From assembly GCF_007923265.1 (NCBI RefSeq), contig NZ_VOJA01000005.1:186001-250000 (forward strand): a stretch of DNA of 64,000 bases, written 5' to 3'. The position numbers and the translations under genes were made by a program. Shown in pieces: positions 48,309 to 57,615 of the stretch. Source of the stretch: Francisella salimarina. GTDB lineage: Bacteria > Pseudomonadota > Gammaproteobacteria > Francisellales > Francisellaceae. Positions within the stretch are counted from its first letter, which is position 1, and the number at the start of each line of letters is the position of its first letter. A model generated the notes under the pieces. That model worked only from the letters and a program-made list of their open reading frames with translations, had not been told where the DNA came from and ran no database searches.

Positions 48309-49349
48309 GTTCATCTGCCTGTCATCAACTTCTCCAAGCCTTACACCTATACCAATCAATCGAATAGGGTGATTTTGTTTCTGATGTAATTCAATTATTA
48401 GATTTTTTATCACTTCTTTATCTAGTATTTTTGCTACTCTAGTCAGACTGGTTTTATTAAATTTTGTATCTGTAAATTTGACAACAATACCAATAATAGA
48501 CTTATAATGCTCGTCAGTTATACGACTAGTCAATTTATCATATAAACTTGGTAGTTTCTCTAGGCAGGCCTCGAGAGTCTTTAGATCTTCAAGGTATGTA
48601 TTTTCAACACTTACAGATTTACGAATACGAACTGGATTAACTTCACGATTATCTATACCTCTAGCATAGTTATATAAACTACTTCCAAATTTACCAAACT
48701 TATCTACTAGAGTAGCTAAGCTTAGTTGCTGCAAATCTGAACAAGTCTCGACATTCATACTTTTTAGTTTTTCTTGGGAGACCTTACCAACACCAAAAAG
48801 TTTCTTAACTGGTAAATTTTTAACAAAATCATTAACTTGCTCAGGAGTGATTACATATAAGCCATTAGGTTTGTTAATATCACTAGCTATCTTTGCAAGT
48901 AGTTTGTTTGGAGCTACTCCAGCTGATCCTGTGAGTCCCGTTTTGTTAAAAATTTCTTGCTTAATCGCTAGAGCAATTAGTGTTGCACTATTTTTATATA
49001 CTGTAACATCCGTAACATCTAGATACGCTTCATCAAGAGATAGAGGCTCCACTTTAGTTGTAAAAGAATAAAATATCTCACGAATAATTGCAGAATCTGC
49101 TTTATATTTTGCAAAGTCCGTATTTAGAAGTATAAGATCTGGGCACTTTTGAAGAGCGATAGCTGTTGGCATAGCAGAATGTACACCATATTCTCTAGCT
49201 ATATAATTACATGTTGATATTACACCGCGTTTGGGATTTGTACCACCTACAGCAAATGGTTTATCTTTGAGGCTCGGATTTGTTTTTTCCTCTACCTGAG
49301 CAAAGAAATAATCCATATCAATATGTATGATTTTTCTTGTTTTACTCAT
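48300..49349 (-). CDS. dinB: DNA polymerase IV (Y family)
   Basis: A translesion polymerase of 349 residues from ATG 49349 ([21 protein letters not shown]). The catalytic acidic residues are in HIDMDYFF and [10 protein letters not shown], and the little-finger domain starts near [10 protein letters not shown]. The C-terminus DDRQMNLF contains the beta-clamp-binding QxxLF-like motif (Q-M-N-L-F). The frame is open to a TTG at 49382, but the family start is at 49349. No LexA-type operator was recognised upstream. Confidence 0.95.
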   Translation of the reverse strand: MSKTRKIIHIDMDYFFAQVEEKTNPSLKDKPFAVGGTNPKRGVISTCNYIAREYGVHSAMPTAIALQKCPDLILLNTDFAKYKADSAIIREIFYSFTTKVEPLSLDEAYLDVTDVTVYKNSATLIALAIKQEIFNKTGLTGSAGVAPNKLLAKIASDINKPNGLYVITPEQVNDFVKNLPVKKLFGVGKVSQEKLKSMNVETCSDLQQLSLATLVDKFGKFGSSLYNYARGIDNREVNPVRIRKSVSVENTYLEDLKTLEACLEKLPSLYDKLTSRITDEHYKSIIGIVVKFTDTKFNKTSLTRVAKILDKEVIKNLIIELHQKQNHPIRLIGIGVRLGEVDDRQMNLF

Positions 49350-49434
49350 CGTAAATTTGCTGTATAAGTTTTTGGTTGACAACTACTCGCTATTATACAC
49401 TCTAATGGTTTGTAGTTTTTAATTTAGGATATAT

Positions 49435-50400
49435 ATGAAAAAGATAATTATACTTGTAGTAAGTTTTATGGCCTTTAATTTATGTTTTGCGAGTAATCCA
49501 GAGCTATATTTATTTTTAGGAGGAGATTCTGTAAAAGATCATCTCAAAGTAATTGATAATCCTCAGGTAAAAGGTGCTCAAATAGTTTATTCTTGGAAAA
49601 GGTTGGAGCCAGAAGAAGATAACTATGATTTTTCAGATATCGAGGAGGATTATCAATTACTCAAAAAATATAATAAAAAGCTATTTATACAGCTACAAGA
49701 TAAATCATTTGAAATTAAGAGTATTCCAGTTCCAGAATACTTACAATCTAAAACCTATGATGATGGAGTGCTCAGACAAACTGATTTCGCAGGAGAGGGG
49801 CAGCCTTTAGGTGCTGGTTGGGTTACTAAACAATGGAATCCTAAAGTAAACAAGAGATTTCATAAGTTGATAGATCAGCTAGCTAAAAAATATGATGGTA
49901 AAATAGCAGGTATAAACTTACCTGAAACATCTATTGATATAGATGATAAGTTTTTAACGGATAAGTTTTGTCAGACTTATGTAGGTTCAGTAGTTAGCAA
50001 TATGCTTTATCTTAAAAAACAGTTTAAGCAAAGCAAAGTAGTCCAATATATCAATTTCTTACCGTGTGAATGGAATAATGATCATGGCTTTATGCAAGAG
50101 ATATTTGATATAGCAATCAAAAATAATATCGGCATAGGTAATCCTGACACAGTACCATATCGAAAAAGTCAGATGAAAAATAGTTATCAATTTTTATATA
50201 AATATAAGGCAGATATAAATACTATAGCTATTGCAGTTCAAGAGCCTGATTATACATACACAAATCCAAAAACATTGAAGAAATTTACACCAGCAGAATT
50301 ATATGATTTTGATAAGAATTATATTGGAGCTAATATTATATTTTGGAATATTCAACAGCCTCAGCTTGATAGCGTTTTAAAACTCTTTGCAAATGACTAA
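49435..50400 (+). CDS. Secreted glycoside-hydrolase-like TIM-barrel protein
   Basis: 321 residues with a signal peptide (1-19). The YSWKRLEPEEDNYDFSDIEE segment is the classic substrate-barrel opening found in GH5/GH39/GH42-like clan A enzymes. Candidate acid/base Glu164 is in GINLPETSID and nucleophile Glu270 is in AIAVQEPDYTY. The substrate is unknown. The ribosome-binding site TAGGATAT is modest. The gene is divergent from dinB, and its stop is immediately next to the stop of the convergent PfpI-family gene, with no spacer. Confidence 0.7.
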   Translation: MKKIIILVVSFMAFNLCFASNPELYLFLGGDSVKDHLKVIDNPQVKGAQIVYSWKRLEPEEDNYDFSDIEEDYQLLKKYNKKLFIQLQDKSFEIKSIPVPEYLQSKTYDDGVLRQTDFAGEGQPLGAGWVTKQWNPKVNKRFHKLIDQLAKKYDGKIAGINLPETSIDIDDKFLTDKFCQTYVGSVVSNMLYLKKQFKQSKVVQYINFLPCEWNNDHGFMQEIFDIAIKNNIGIGNPDTVPYRKSQMKNSYQFLYKYKADINTIAIAVQEPDYTYTNPKTLKKFTPAELYDFDKNYIGANIIFWNIQQPQLDSVLKLFAND

Positions 50401-51006
50401 CTACTTATAAATATCTGCAAATTCATCAACATTTGCATCTTCTTGCCATGAGTATTCTAACTCAATACTTTTTTGTTTAGCTACATCATAGCCTAAGATA
50501 TCCGCGATAAAACCAAGAGACATATCTATGCCTGCACTTATGCCAGAGCTTGTATAAATATTACTATCTTTTACCCATCTAGCTTTGTCTATCCAATTTA
50601 CATCTGGAGCTATAGATTTTGTCCATTTTAAAGCTTTTTTATTAGAGGTGGCTTTTTTGCTATTAAGCAGATTTGTTTGTGAAAATAAGGATGAGCCGGT
50701 ACAGACTGTAAGTATATATTTAGTATTATTTGCTAGTCTAGTTAATTCAGTTATTAATTTTGTATTGTATATTAACTCTCTTGTACCAATACCCCCAGGC
50801 ACAAATAATATCGAGTTTTTAAAATTAGCATCTGAAAGTTTTTTGGTATTTATACAGACATTCTGACTACTATATACATTACCACCTTCTAGAGAATAAT
50901 ACTCAAGTTTGAAGTGTTCTTTGAAACTCCCAAAAATTTCAACTGGCCCAAAAACATCTAAGGTTTCAAACTCATTAAATAAGACAATAATTACATTTTG
51001 CATCAT
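50401..51006 (-). CDS. DJ-1/PfpI family protein
   Basis: 201 residues from ATG 51006 (MMQNVIIVLFNEFETLD). The class I glutamine amidotransferase-like fold has the nucleophile-elbow Cys in LTVCTGSSLFSQ and the LFVPGGIGTR strand. It ends ELEYSWQEDANVD. This subgroup matches the N-terminal domain of GATase1-AraC regulators and isonitrile hydratase-like proteins, but no DNA-binding domain follows. The enzymatic role is unknown. The frame extends upstream to 51045, but those residues are not family-like. Confidence 0.8.
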   Translation of the reverse strand: MMQNVIIVLFNEFETLDVFGPVEIFGSFKEHFKLEYYSLEGGNVYSSQNVCINTKKLSDANFKNSILFVPGGIGTRELIYNTKLITELTRLANNTKYILTVCTGSSLFSQTNLLNSKKATSNKKALKWTKSIAPDVNWIDKARWVKDSNIYTSSGISAGIDMSLGFIADILGYDVAKQKSIELEYSWQEDANVDEFADIYK

Positions 51007-51124
51007 AGATACCAATATAAATAAATGCTTTGAATAGTATAGCATTATTAGATCTGTAAAATGATTTATAAAAATACCAAATAGTGTAAACTTTTAGTCT
51101 ATATTTTATAAAGGTATTTTTTAT

Positions 51125-51916
51125 ATGTTGTTGATTACTATAAAAATAATATTATCAGCTTTAATGGTACTAGGATTAATATATATATCTGAGAAAAGTC
51201 CTAGATTAGGAGGTTTATTTTCAGGTTTACCACTTAGTGTTGGTCTTTTTACTTATTTTTATGCGCGTGAGAATGGATTACAGTTTTTGATAGATTCAAT
51301 GCCTTATGCTTTTGCAGGATTCTGTTGTACTTTGTTATTTACAATAGGTTTTTATTTAGGTGGCAAATTATTTCTTAATAATCGTTATTTTAATACTTTA
51401 AGCGCTCTTTTTGTTGGTTTTATTATTTATTTTATCAGTGGCTATATTCTTACAAAATTTAGTATTAATATATTCTCTGGTTTCATGATATTCTTGGTCG
51501 CCATGTTTATCACGATTCTTTTTTTCAGAAGAGTTGCTGATAATAAGCATACAAAGGTAGCTGTTAAGCTTAAACCTGCTAATAAACTAATTGTTATTAC
51601 ATTTAGGATTATTTTAGTTGCTTCATTAGTCTTAGTGATTACTGGAGTGTCTCGTATAGTGGGTCATGAGTGGGCCGGTATTTTTTCATCATTTCCAGTT
51701 ATGCTAACGTCCGTGACTACAGTTTTGATATTTACATACAAAGATCAGCTATTTCCAGGTGTGTTAAAACATTTCTCTTATGGAGTTTCTATATTATTAA
51801 TCTATGACTTATTGATATATTGGTTATATCCAATTATGGGTATTAATTGGGGTACTGTAGTTGCTTATATTGTTTGCTTTGTGTATCTATCATTACTAAA
51901 TAAGCTAAATCAGTAG
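51125..51916 (+). CDS. Integral membrane protein with internal duplication, function unknown
   Basis: 263 residues, about eight membrane helices. Two related segments stand out: SPRLGGLFSGLPLSVGLFTYF near residue 25 and GHEWAGIFSSFPVMLTSVTTV near 180. Each lies after a helix and contains G-x-F-S-x-x-P. This suggests two four-helix halves, as in small transporters. I cannot name the family. An AAAGG ribosome-binding site lies upstream, and yheS follows after 76 bp. Confidence 0.68.
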   Translation: MLLITIKIILSALMVLGLIYISEKSPRLGGLFSGLPLSVGLFTYFYARENGLQFLIDSMPYAFAGFCCTLLFTIGFYLGGKLFLNNRYFNTLSALFVGFIIYFISGYILTKFSINIFSGFMIFLVAMFITILFFRRVADNKHTKVAVKLKPANKLIVITFRIILVASLVLVITGVSRIVGHEWAGIFSSFPVMLTSVTTVLIFTYKDQLFPGVLKHFSYGVSILLIYDLLIYWLYPIMGINWGTVVAYIVCFVYLSLLNKLNQ

Positions 51917-51992
51917 CTTATATTTGAAAATCACTTTTATATAAATACTCAACGTATATAATTTAGCTAATGAAATACTTATATTAAAACAA

Positions 51993-53891
51993 ATGATTTT
52001 CTTTAAAAATGTATCTTATCAAGTAGAGATAAAAGAACTTTTTGATAGTATTAACTTTTCAATTTTTCCTAATCAAAAAATAGGCCTTGTGGGCAAAAAT
52101 GGTACAGGTAAAACGACACTTTTTAACCTTGTACAAGGCAATTTAACACCAGATAAGGGCGATATTGAGATTGCTAAAAATACCCGTATAGTTACTGTTA
52201 AGCAAGAGGTTAATGATTTCGAAGCTAAAGTGATAGATTATGTAGTCAATGGTATAGAATCTTTAAAACAATTGAAGATCCAAATGCAAAAATCTTTAGA
52301 GTCTGAGAACTTTGTAGATTACTCAAAATATCATGAAGAATATGAATCTTTAGGAGGTTATGCAATAGAGTCTCAAGCTGGTAAATTGCTCTCAGGTTTA
52401 GGTTTTAGTATTAGTCATTTGCAACAAAAGGTAAAAGAGCTCTCAGGTGGTTGGCAGATACGTTTAAATCTTGCTCAAGCACTGCTACAAGAGTCAGATA
52501 TTTTACTACTCGATGAACCAACTAACCATTTAGATTTAGATGCTGTATTATGGTTAGAAGAGTATCTACAGGAATATAAAGGTTCTTTACTACTTATTTC
52601 ACATGATAGAATCTTTCTAGATAATGTTGTCAAGCAAATATTTCATATCGATAATAAGAATATAGATACTTATGCTGGTAACTATTCATCTTATGAAAAG
52701 CAGTCTTATGAGCAAAAAGTACTACAACAAAAGCAGTTTGAGAAACAACAAAAGCATATAGCTCATTTACAGAGTTTTGTTGATAGATTTAAAGCTAAAG
52801 CATCAAAAGCAAAACAAGCACAAAGTCGTGTCAAAATGTTAGAAAAAATACAGCGAATAGAAGCTGTTAAGTCAGATTCTGAATTTGGCTTTGAATTTAA
52901 ACAAGTTAAAGAGCATTTAGGTGGAACTTTAGTTAGTCTACAAAATGCTGATCTTGGCTATGGTGATAAGAAGATCTTAAATAATGTAAAACTAAATATC
53001 TATAATGAGATGCGTATAGGTCTATTGGGTTTAAATGGAGCTGGTAAGTCAACTTTGATTAAATCTCTAATTGGTGAGATTGATATTTTATCAGGTAAGA
53101 TTGAAAAGCATCCAAATCTTAGAGTAGGGTACTTCTCGCAACACTCATTAGATATGCTCGATTCTGAAGCCTCGCCATTATTACATATGCAACGCTTAGA
53201 CTCACAAGCAACTCAAGAAAAGCTTAGAACTTTTTTAGGTAGTTTTAACTTTGTGGGCGATAAGGCTTTGGCAAAGGCAGGAACCTTTTCTGGTGGTGAG
53301 AAGGCTAGATTAGCTCTAGCAATGATTGTATATCAAGAGCCTAACTTTTTATTACTAGATGAACCAACAAACCACTTAGATATTGGCGTTCGAGAGGCTT
53401 TAACTGTAGCATTACAGAGTTTCCAAGGAGCTATAATATTAGTTTCGCATGATAGATTTTTATTAGAATCAACAGTTGATGAGTATATGCTTGTTGGTGA
53501 AGGGCAGGTTAAGCCTTTTGATGGGGATATGAAAGATTATTATAAGTATATTCTTGAAGTTAAAAAGACTGAGAATAATATATCAAGTAAGTCACCAGAA
53601 TCTAGTGATGATACTAAAAAGCAAGATAGAAAATTATCTGCAGATAAAAGAAAGCAACTTAAGCCACTTCAGGATAAAGTCAAAAAACTTGAAAGGGCGT
53701 TAGAAAAATTACAACAGCAAGATCAACAAATGCAAGATGCTCTCCAAAATCAGGATTTATATGATGATAAGCAAAAACTTCAGCAAACTTTACTTGAGCA
53801 TTCTCAGTTAAAAGAAAAAATAGAACAAACTGAATTAGAATGGTTTGAAGCCTTACAAGAGTTAGAAAGTTTAAAAGAAATGAAAAATTAA
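51993..53891 (+). CDS. yheS: ABC-F family ATPase YheS
   Basis: 632 residues. Two ABC domains, each with Walker A (GKNGTGKTTLF; GLNGAGKSTLI), signature (LSGGWQIRL; FSGGEKARL) and Walker B (LLLDEPTNHLDL; LLLDEPTNHLDI), are joined by the P-site tRNA interaction linker. A C-terminal coiled-coil extends from about 555. There are no membrane domains. ABC-F proteins act on the ribosome, relieving stalling. The C-terminal coiled-coil and length fit YheS better than EttA or Uup. Confidence 0.9.
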   Translation: MIFFKNVSYQVEIKELFDSINFSIFPNQKIGLVGKNGTGKTTLFNLVQGNLTPDKGDIEIAKNTRIVTVKQEVNDFEAKVIDYVVNGIESLKQLKIQMQKSLESENFVDYSKYHEEYESLGGYAIESQAGKLLSGLGFSISHLQQKVKELSGGWQIRLNLAQALLQESDILLLDEPTNHLDLDAVLWLEEYLQEYKGSLLLISHDRIFLDNVVKQIFHIDNKNIDTYAGNYSSYEKQSYEQKVLQQKQFEKQQKHIAHLQSFVDRFKAKASKAKQAQSRVKMLEKIQRIEAVKSDSEFGFEFKQVKEHLGGTLVSLQNADLGYGDKKILNNVKLNIYNEMRIGLLGLNGAGKSTLIKSLIGEIDILSGKIEKHPNLRVGYFSQHSLDMLDSEASPLLHMQRLDSQATQEKLRTFLGSFNFVGDKALAKAGTFSGGEKARLALAMIVYQEPNFLLLDEPTNHLDIGVREALTVALQSFQGAIILVSHDRFLLESTVDEYMLVGEGQVKPFDGDMKDYYKYILEVKKTENNISSKSPESSDDTKKQDRKLSADKRKQLKPLQDKVKKLERALEKLQQQDQQMQDALQNQDLYDDKQKLQQTLLEHSQLKEKIEQTELEWFEALQELESLKEMKN

Positions 53892-53950
53892 TAATGAAGC
53901 TTTAAATACAATAGCTACTTATTCATTAGAATTTAATTGATCAAAGAACT

Positions 53951-54913
53951 TTAAAGATCATTGGCGATAAACTGACTACAGTCGATATGCCAATGACTAA
54001 ATTCCTTGGGATTTATGCCACTGTTAAGCAAGTCTTTTGTATATGTTAGTAAGTTATTCTGAGAGTTAATCCAGAATTTACTAGCGTGTTGGGTATTTTC
54101 AGGAGTAGTAACAATATAGTTATTTGCAGTTCCTAAAGCTCCCCAGTTGTAGTATCTAAGCATGTCATAAAACCCATGAACATTTTCTGAGTTCCATTCA
54201 GATACATCTATTTTATCAATTAAAGCATTTGATAATGCTTGCATCTGCTCTGTGAAGTTTGCATCAAAATAGGCAAAGAATACAACATCTACTCCTTGAT
54301 TATCCATCCAATTTTTTATTTCGTTAATATCTTGTTCATTCAAGGATTTTGCTTTTGTCGAGAGTTCAAATTTATTATAGTCTTGATTTTCTCTCTTTAT
54401 GTAAGCTATATTTTCAATTGTTGAAGTCCCTTCTCTCTTTGCTAATTCTTCTCTTGCTTGGTCGAAGTTAATATCGTTGTCAACAACTGCATAATGCATA
54501 GCAGTCCTTTTTGCATCGAGAGTTATTAAACCTTGTGGGATAAATGTAACCGCTAGTCTAACTTGATTTGCTAAAAGATAGCCTGTACTTTTACCATCCT
54601 TATCATTCACACTTAAGCACATTGCAGCCGGAAGAGGAACAGTCATTTTTTTACAAGTCCCATCTTCTTGCTTAATACATGCAGAACTAGATGTAGGAGG
54701 AGCAAAATATAATCCACTAACTCTCAAAAAATCTACGGCCATATCAGGACCATTAGCCTGCCAAGGTCCTATATGTAGTCCATCAGAGTTTTTAATCAGA
54801 GATCCATAGCCGAAATATACCATTTTTTGCTGATATTGATCAACGTTAGCATATATATAAGATAAACAAAAAATAAATAAAGTAAAAAAACTTATAACTT
54901 TTCTTTTTGGCAT
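53951..54913 (-). CDS. Secreted protein with gamma-glutamylcyclotransferase-like YGSL motif
   Basis: 320 residues with a signal peptide (1-22). Soon after it comes VYFGYGSLI (residues 32-40), matching the F-x-Y-G-S-[NL] phosphate- or glutamate-loop of GGCT/ChaC-fold proteins. Two Cys (ACIKQEDGTC) and one near the C-terminus (HIDCSQF) fit an exported protein. The remainder has no motifs I can place. Cyclotransferase activity on secreted gamma-glutamyl compounds is a guess. The gene stands alone, convergent to yheS. Confidence 0.55.
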   Translation of the reverse strand: MPKRKVISFFTLFIFCLSYIYANVDQYQQKMVYFGYGSLIKNSDGLHIGPWQANGPDMAVDFLRVSGLYFAPPTSSSACIKQEDGTCKKMTVPLPAAMCLSVNDKDGKSTGYLLANQVRLAVTFIPQGLITLDAKRTAMHYAVVDNDINFDQAREELAKREGTSTIENIAYIKRENQDYNKFELSTKAKSLNEQDINEIKNWMDNQGVDVVFFAYFDANFTEQMQALSNALIDKIDVSEWNSENVHGFYDMLRYYNWGALGTANNYIVTTPENTQHASKFWINSQNNLLTYTKDLLNSGINPKEFSHWHIDCSQFIANDL

Positions 54914-55000
54914 TGTATAATTATTTCATAAATTAAAATTTATATTATATTATCAAAAAATAATCAAATGTAAATGTAAAATTAATAATTAGCTTAGGAT

Positions 55001-56341
55001 TTATTGAAAATCATTTTCTATTTCTTCTAATGTTTTGCCAGCAGTTTCTGGAATAAGTTTTTTAACAATCAATAAATATACAAATGAACTTATAAAAATA
55101 ATTCCAAACATAATATTAAAGCCGTATCTCTCGCCTATTTGTAAAAAATATCCAATAAAGAAGAATGCAAATAACATTGAAACTACATCCGCTATGAAGA
55201 TACCAATAATTCTTACTCTATTCGGTAATAGTTCATTTATAAGGGTTACGATGACTCCAGAAGGACCAAATGCTAATCCGGCAATACATGTTATTAAGAA
55301 CAAAATTACTAGTATGTAATTATAGTCAAAAGTAGGTAGGCTATATAATACTACTAGCAGTATCATGCTTATTAATGCAATTGTTAGTCCTGTAAAGATA
55401 ACTTTTTTTCTTCCCCACTTATCTATATAAAAGATGGTTAATATGGTGACTCCAAAGTTAACAACTAAAATTAGAGAGTTTGCTATATGAGTTATATAAA
55501 TGTTATTTGTTAATGGTGAAAGAATTAGCTCTGAAGAAAAAATAATAAAATTAATACCAGTCAATTGATTTAATATTAAGATTGTTGTTACTAATAAAAC
55601 AGGCCGAATATCTTTTCCAATTAAAATTTTTTGTAAAAAAGTCTTAGGCTTGTGTTCTCTGAGGCTAACTCTAACTTCTTCGATATGCTTTTGTATTTCC
55701 TGCTTTGTCAAAGTGGGTTGAGTTTTACTTATGACTATATATGCATCATCATACCTCTTTCTTAGTACAAGCCAAGTAGGGCTCGGGGGTAATATGCAAA
55801 TCAAGCCGAGCAAAGCTATTACAAGAAATATTGTAATGTATAAATATTGATACCAGCTAAGAGTATTATAAAAGAAAAATATTATAACTCCTGATAAACA
55901 CATTCCAGCTGTCCAGAATAGTTGAAATAAAGTTACATACATACCTCTTCTATTAGCTGGAGATATTTCTGTAATATATATAGGAAATGCATAAGTACAA
56001 AGTAAAATAGCAGCTCCTTGAATAAATCTGGCTACTATTAGAGTATTATAGCTATTAGATATTACAAAAAGATAAGTTCCTATAATATACATTATTGCAA
56101 AAGAAATTATCATTGCTCTTCGACCAATTCGATCTGTAGCTAGCCAAACAACTTTTGCTAAAATACCACCTAGGAATACTAAGCCTAATAAAATAGATAA
56201 CTGGTGATTATCCAGGTCGAAGTTATATTGAATATCTTTACCAATGCCTCCAACAATTGCTAAGGCATAGCCACCAATGATAGCTGAGATGATATATACA
56301 GGAAGAATAAACTTAAAACTGTATCTAAAATTTAAATTCAT
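55001..56341 (-). CDS. MFS sugar porter family transporter
   Basis: 446 residues, 12 helices. The signatures are DRIGRRAMI (loop 2-3), KWGRKKVIF (loop 8-9) and the C-terminal PETAGKTLEEIENDF, which define sugar porters (SP family, like XylE/GalP). The QLTGIN motif of helix 7, the sugar-binding region, is present (LNQLTGINFIIF). The sugar is unknown. The start overlaps the stop of the upstream serine hydrolase by 4 bases (ATGA), so they are coupled. Confidence 0.9.
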   Translation of the reverse strand: MNLNFRYSFKFILPVYIISAIIGGYALAIVGGIGKDIQYNFDLDNHQLSILLGLVFLGGILAKVVWLATDRIGRRAMIISFAIMYIIGTYLFVISNSYNTLIVARFIQGAAILLCTYAFPIYITEISPANRRGMYVTLFQLFWTAGMCLSGVIIFFFYNTLSWYQYLYITIFLVIALLGLICILPPSPTWLVLRKRYDDAYIVISKTQPTLTKQEIQKHIEEVRVSLREHKPKTFLQKILIGKDIRPVLLVTTILILNQLTGINFIIFSSELILSPLTNNIYITHIANSLILVVNFGVTILTIFYIDKWGRKKVIFTGLTIALISMILLVVLYSLPTFDYNYILVILFLITCIAGLAFGPSGVIVTLINELLPNRVRIIGIFIADVVSMLFAFFFIGYFLQIGERYGFNIMFGIIFISSFVYLLIVKKLIPETAGKTLEEIENDFQ

Positions 56342-57492
56342 AAACCTAACTCCGTATATATCGAGTCTATTAATTGTCCATACATGCCTGTTCTATAAGT
56401 TTTGCCTTCAAAAATTCTAGGATAGATAATAGGACTATGCACACTGTTCGACATAATTATAATGGTAATCTTATTTTGAGAATCAGAAATAAAGCATTGA
56501 CCTGTAAATCCAGTATGTCCTATAGTTTGATCACTACATTTTTTACCAAAAAAAGGTCTGTTCTTGCGTCCATTTGCTGTCCAAAACCCTAATCCAAAAG
56601 AAGGGTTAATGTTAGATGGTTGACTAAATTCTTTTATGGTGCCTTGAGTAAAAAATGTATTTTCTTGATATAACAAGCCTGCTAGTTTGGTAATGTCGTC
56701 AATAGTAGAAAATAATCCTGCATGACCAGCAATACCGCTCATTGAGTAGAGTGCTTTTTCATCGTGAACTAAGCCTCGAAGAGTATCAGTTTTTATATTA
56801 TTAAAATTAGTTGTACCACAATTAGCATGGCCGTCAATTTGAGTTGCTACTATTTGATTTGGTAAATAGCCTTTTTCCAAAGGATTAAAACAGGTATTTT
56901 GAGCACCAGCTTTCGAATAGATATTTTTTTCTAGGAAATCATCCATTCTTTGATTAGTTATAGTCTCAATTAAACATCCTAATATTTTCATACCTATATC
57001 TGAGTAGATGCAATACTTTTGTGCTGGTTCAATGACAGACATCTTTGTTTTTAAGAATCTGATAGTAGTTTCTCTGTCTTGGCTATATAGAGAGTCTGCA
57101 ATATGATTATTATAAAAATCAAAAAATGGAGCTACACCAGTAGCATGATTTAATAAATCTCGAATAGTTGGGATATAAGAGGTATTCTCAAATTTAAATT
57201 CTGGAATGTATTTTGTTATCTTATCATCTAGTTTGATTTTTTTTCGCTCATATAAGTACATGACTGCATAAGTGGTTGCAAAAATTTTTGTCAGAGAAGC
57301 TATATCAAAAAGCATATTATCTCTTAAAGATTGTGGGTTGCTGACAAGATTTCCTTCTTGATTATATCTATATGCGTAACCAAAATTATTTTTATAAATA
57401 GGTTTGTTATGAAAAACCACATTCACAGCTACTCCTGAGAAGCCATGTGAAATATCATGGTTAATAATATTTTCTAAATTTTGAAAATCCAT
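56338..57492 (-). CDS. Serine hydrolase, beta-lactamase/class C penicillin-binding family
   Basis: 384 residues. The Ser-x-x-Lys motif is DIASLTKIFA, the second motif is YSDIGMKIL (Y-S-D), and the third is HTGFTGQ (H-T-G). No signal peptide is visible at the N-terminus (MDFQNLENIINHD), so it is probably cytoplasmic and more likely an esterase- or peptidase-type member than a resistance enzyme. Pairing with a sugar porter suggests a role on an imported sugar ester or muropeptide; that is inference. The ATG directly abuts an inverted repeat and has no clear ribosome-binding site. Confidence 0.85.
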   Translation of the reverse strand: MDFQNLENIINHDISHGFSGVAVNVVFHNKPIYKNNFGYAYRYNQEGNLVSNPQSLRDNMLFDIASLTKIFATTYAVMYLYERKKIKLDDKITKYIPEFKFENTSYIPTIRDLLNHATGVAPFFDFYNNHIADSLYSQDRETTIRFLKTKMSVIEPAQKYCIYSDIGMKILGCLIETITNQRMDDFLEKNIYSKAGAQNTCFNPLEKGYLPNQIVATQIDGHANCGTTNFNNIKTDTLRGLVHDEKALYSMSGIAGHAGLFSTIDDITKLAGLLYQENTFFTQGTIKEFSQPSNINPSFGLGFWTANGRKNRPFFGKKCSDQTIGHTGFTGQCFISDSQNKITIIIMSNSVHSPIIYPRIFEGKTYRTGMYGQLIDSIYTELGL

Positions 57493-57529
57493 TTTTAATA
57501 TTTATCTATACTACCTATGAATATTAAAA
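57493..57529. repeat. Inverted repeat at the start of the serine hydrolase gene
   Basis: Perfect 10-bp arms (57493-57502 and 57520-57529, TTTTAATATT and its complement) with a 17-base loop. The inner edge touches the start codon at 57492, so in mRNA the hairpin would cover the ribosome-binding region. It lies between nrdB and this gene on the same strand. Confidence 0.5.
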
Positions 57530-57615
57530 CATAGCTTTATACGAAATAGATATTTAAAATTTTTGTAAGGGATATAAAAGAAACTAATTATAAGAAAAAT
57601 TAATAAAAAGTAGAA

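Noticed and set aside
54930-54946. AT palindrome upstream of the GGCT-like gene.
   Set aside because: Composed only of A and T in a very AT-rich spacer, so likely by chance.
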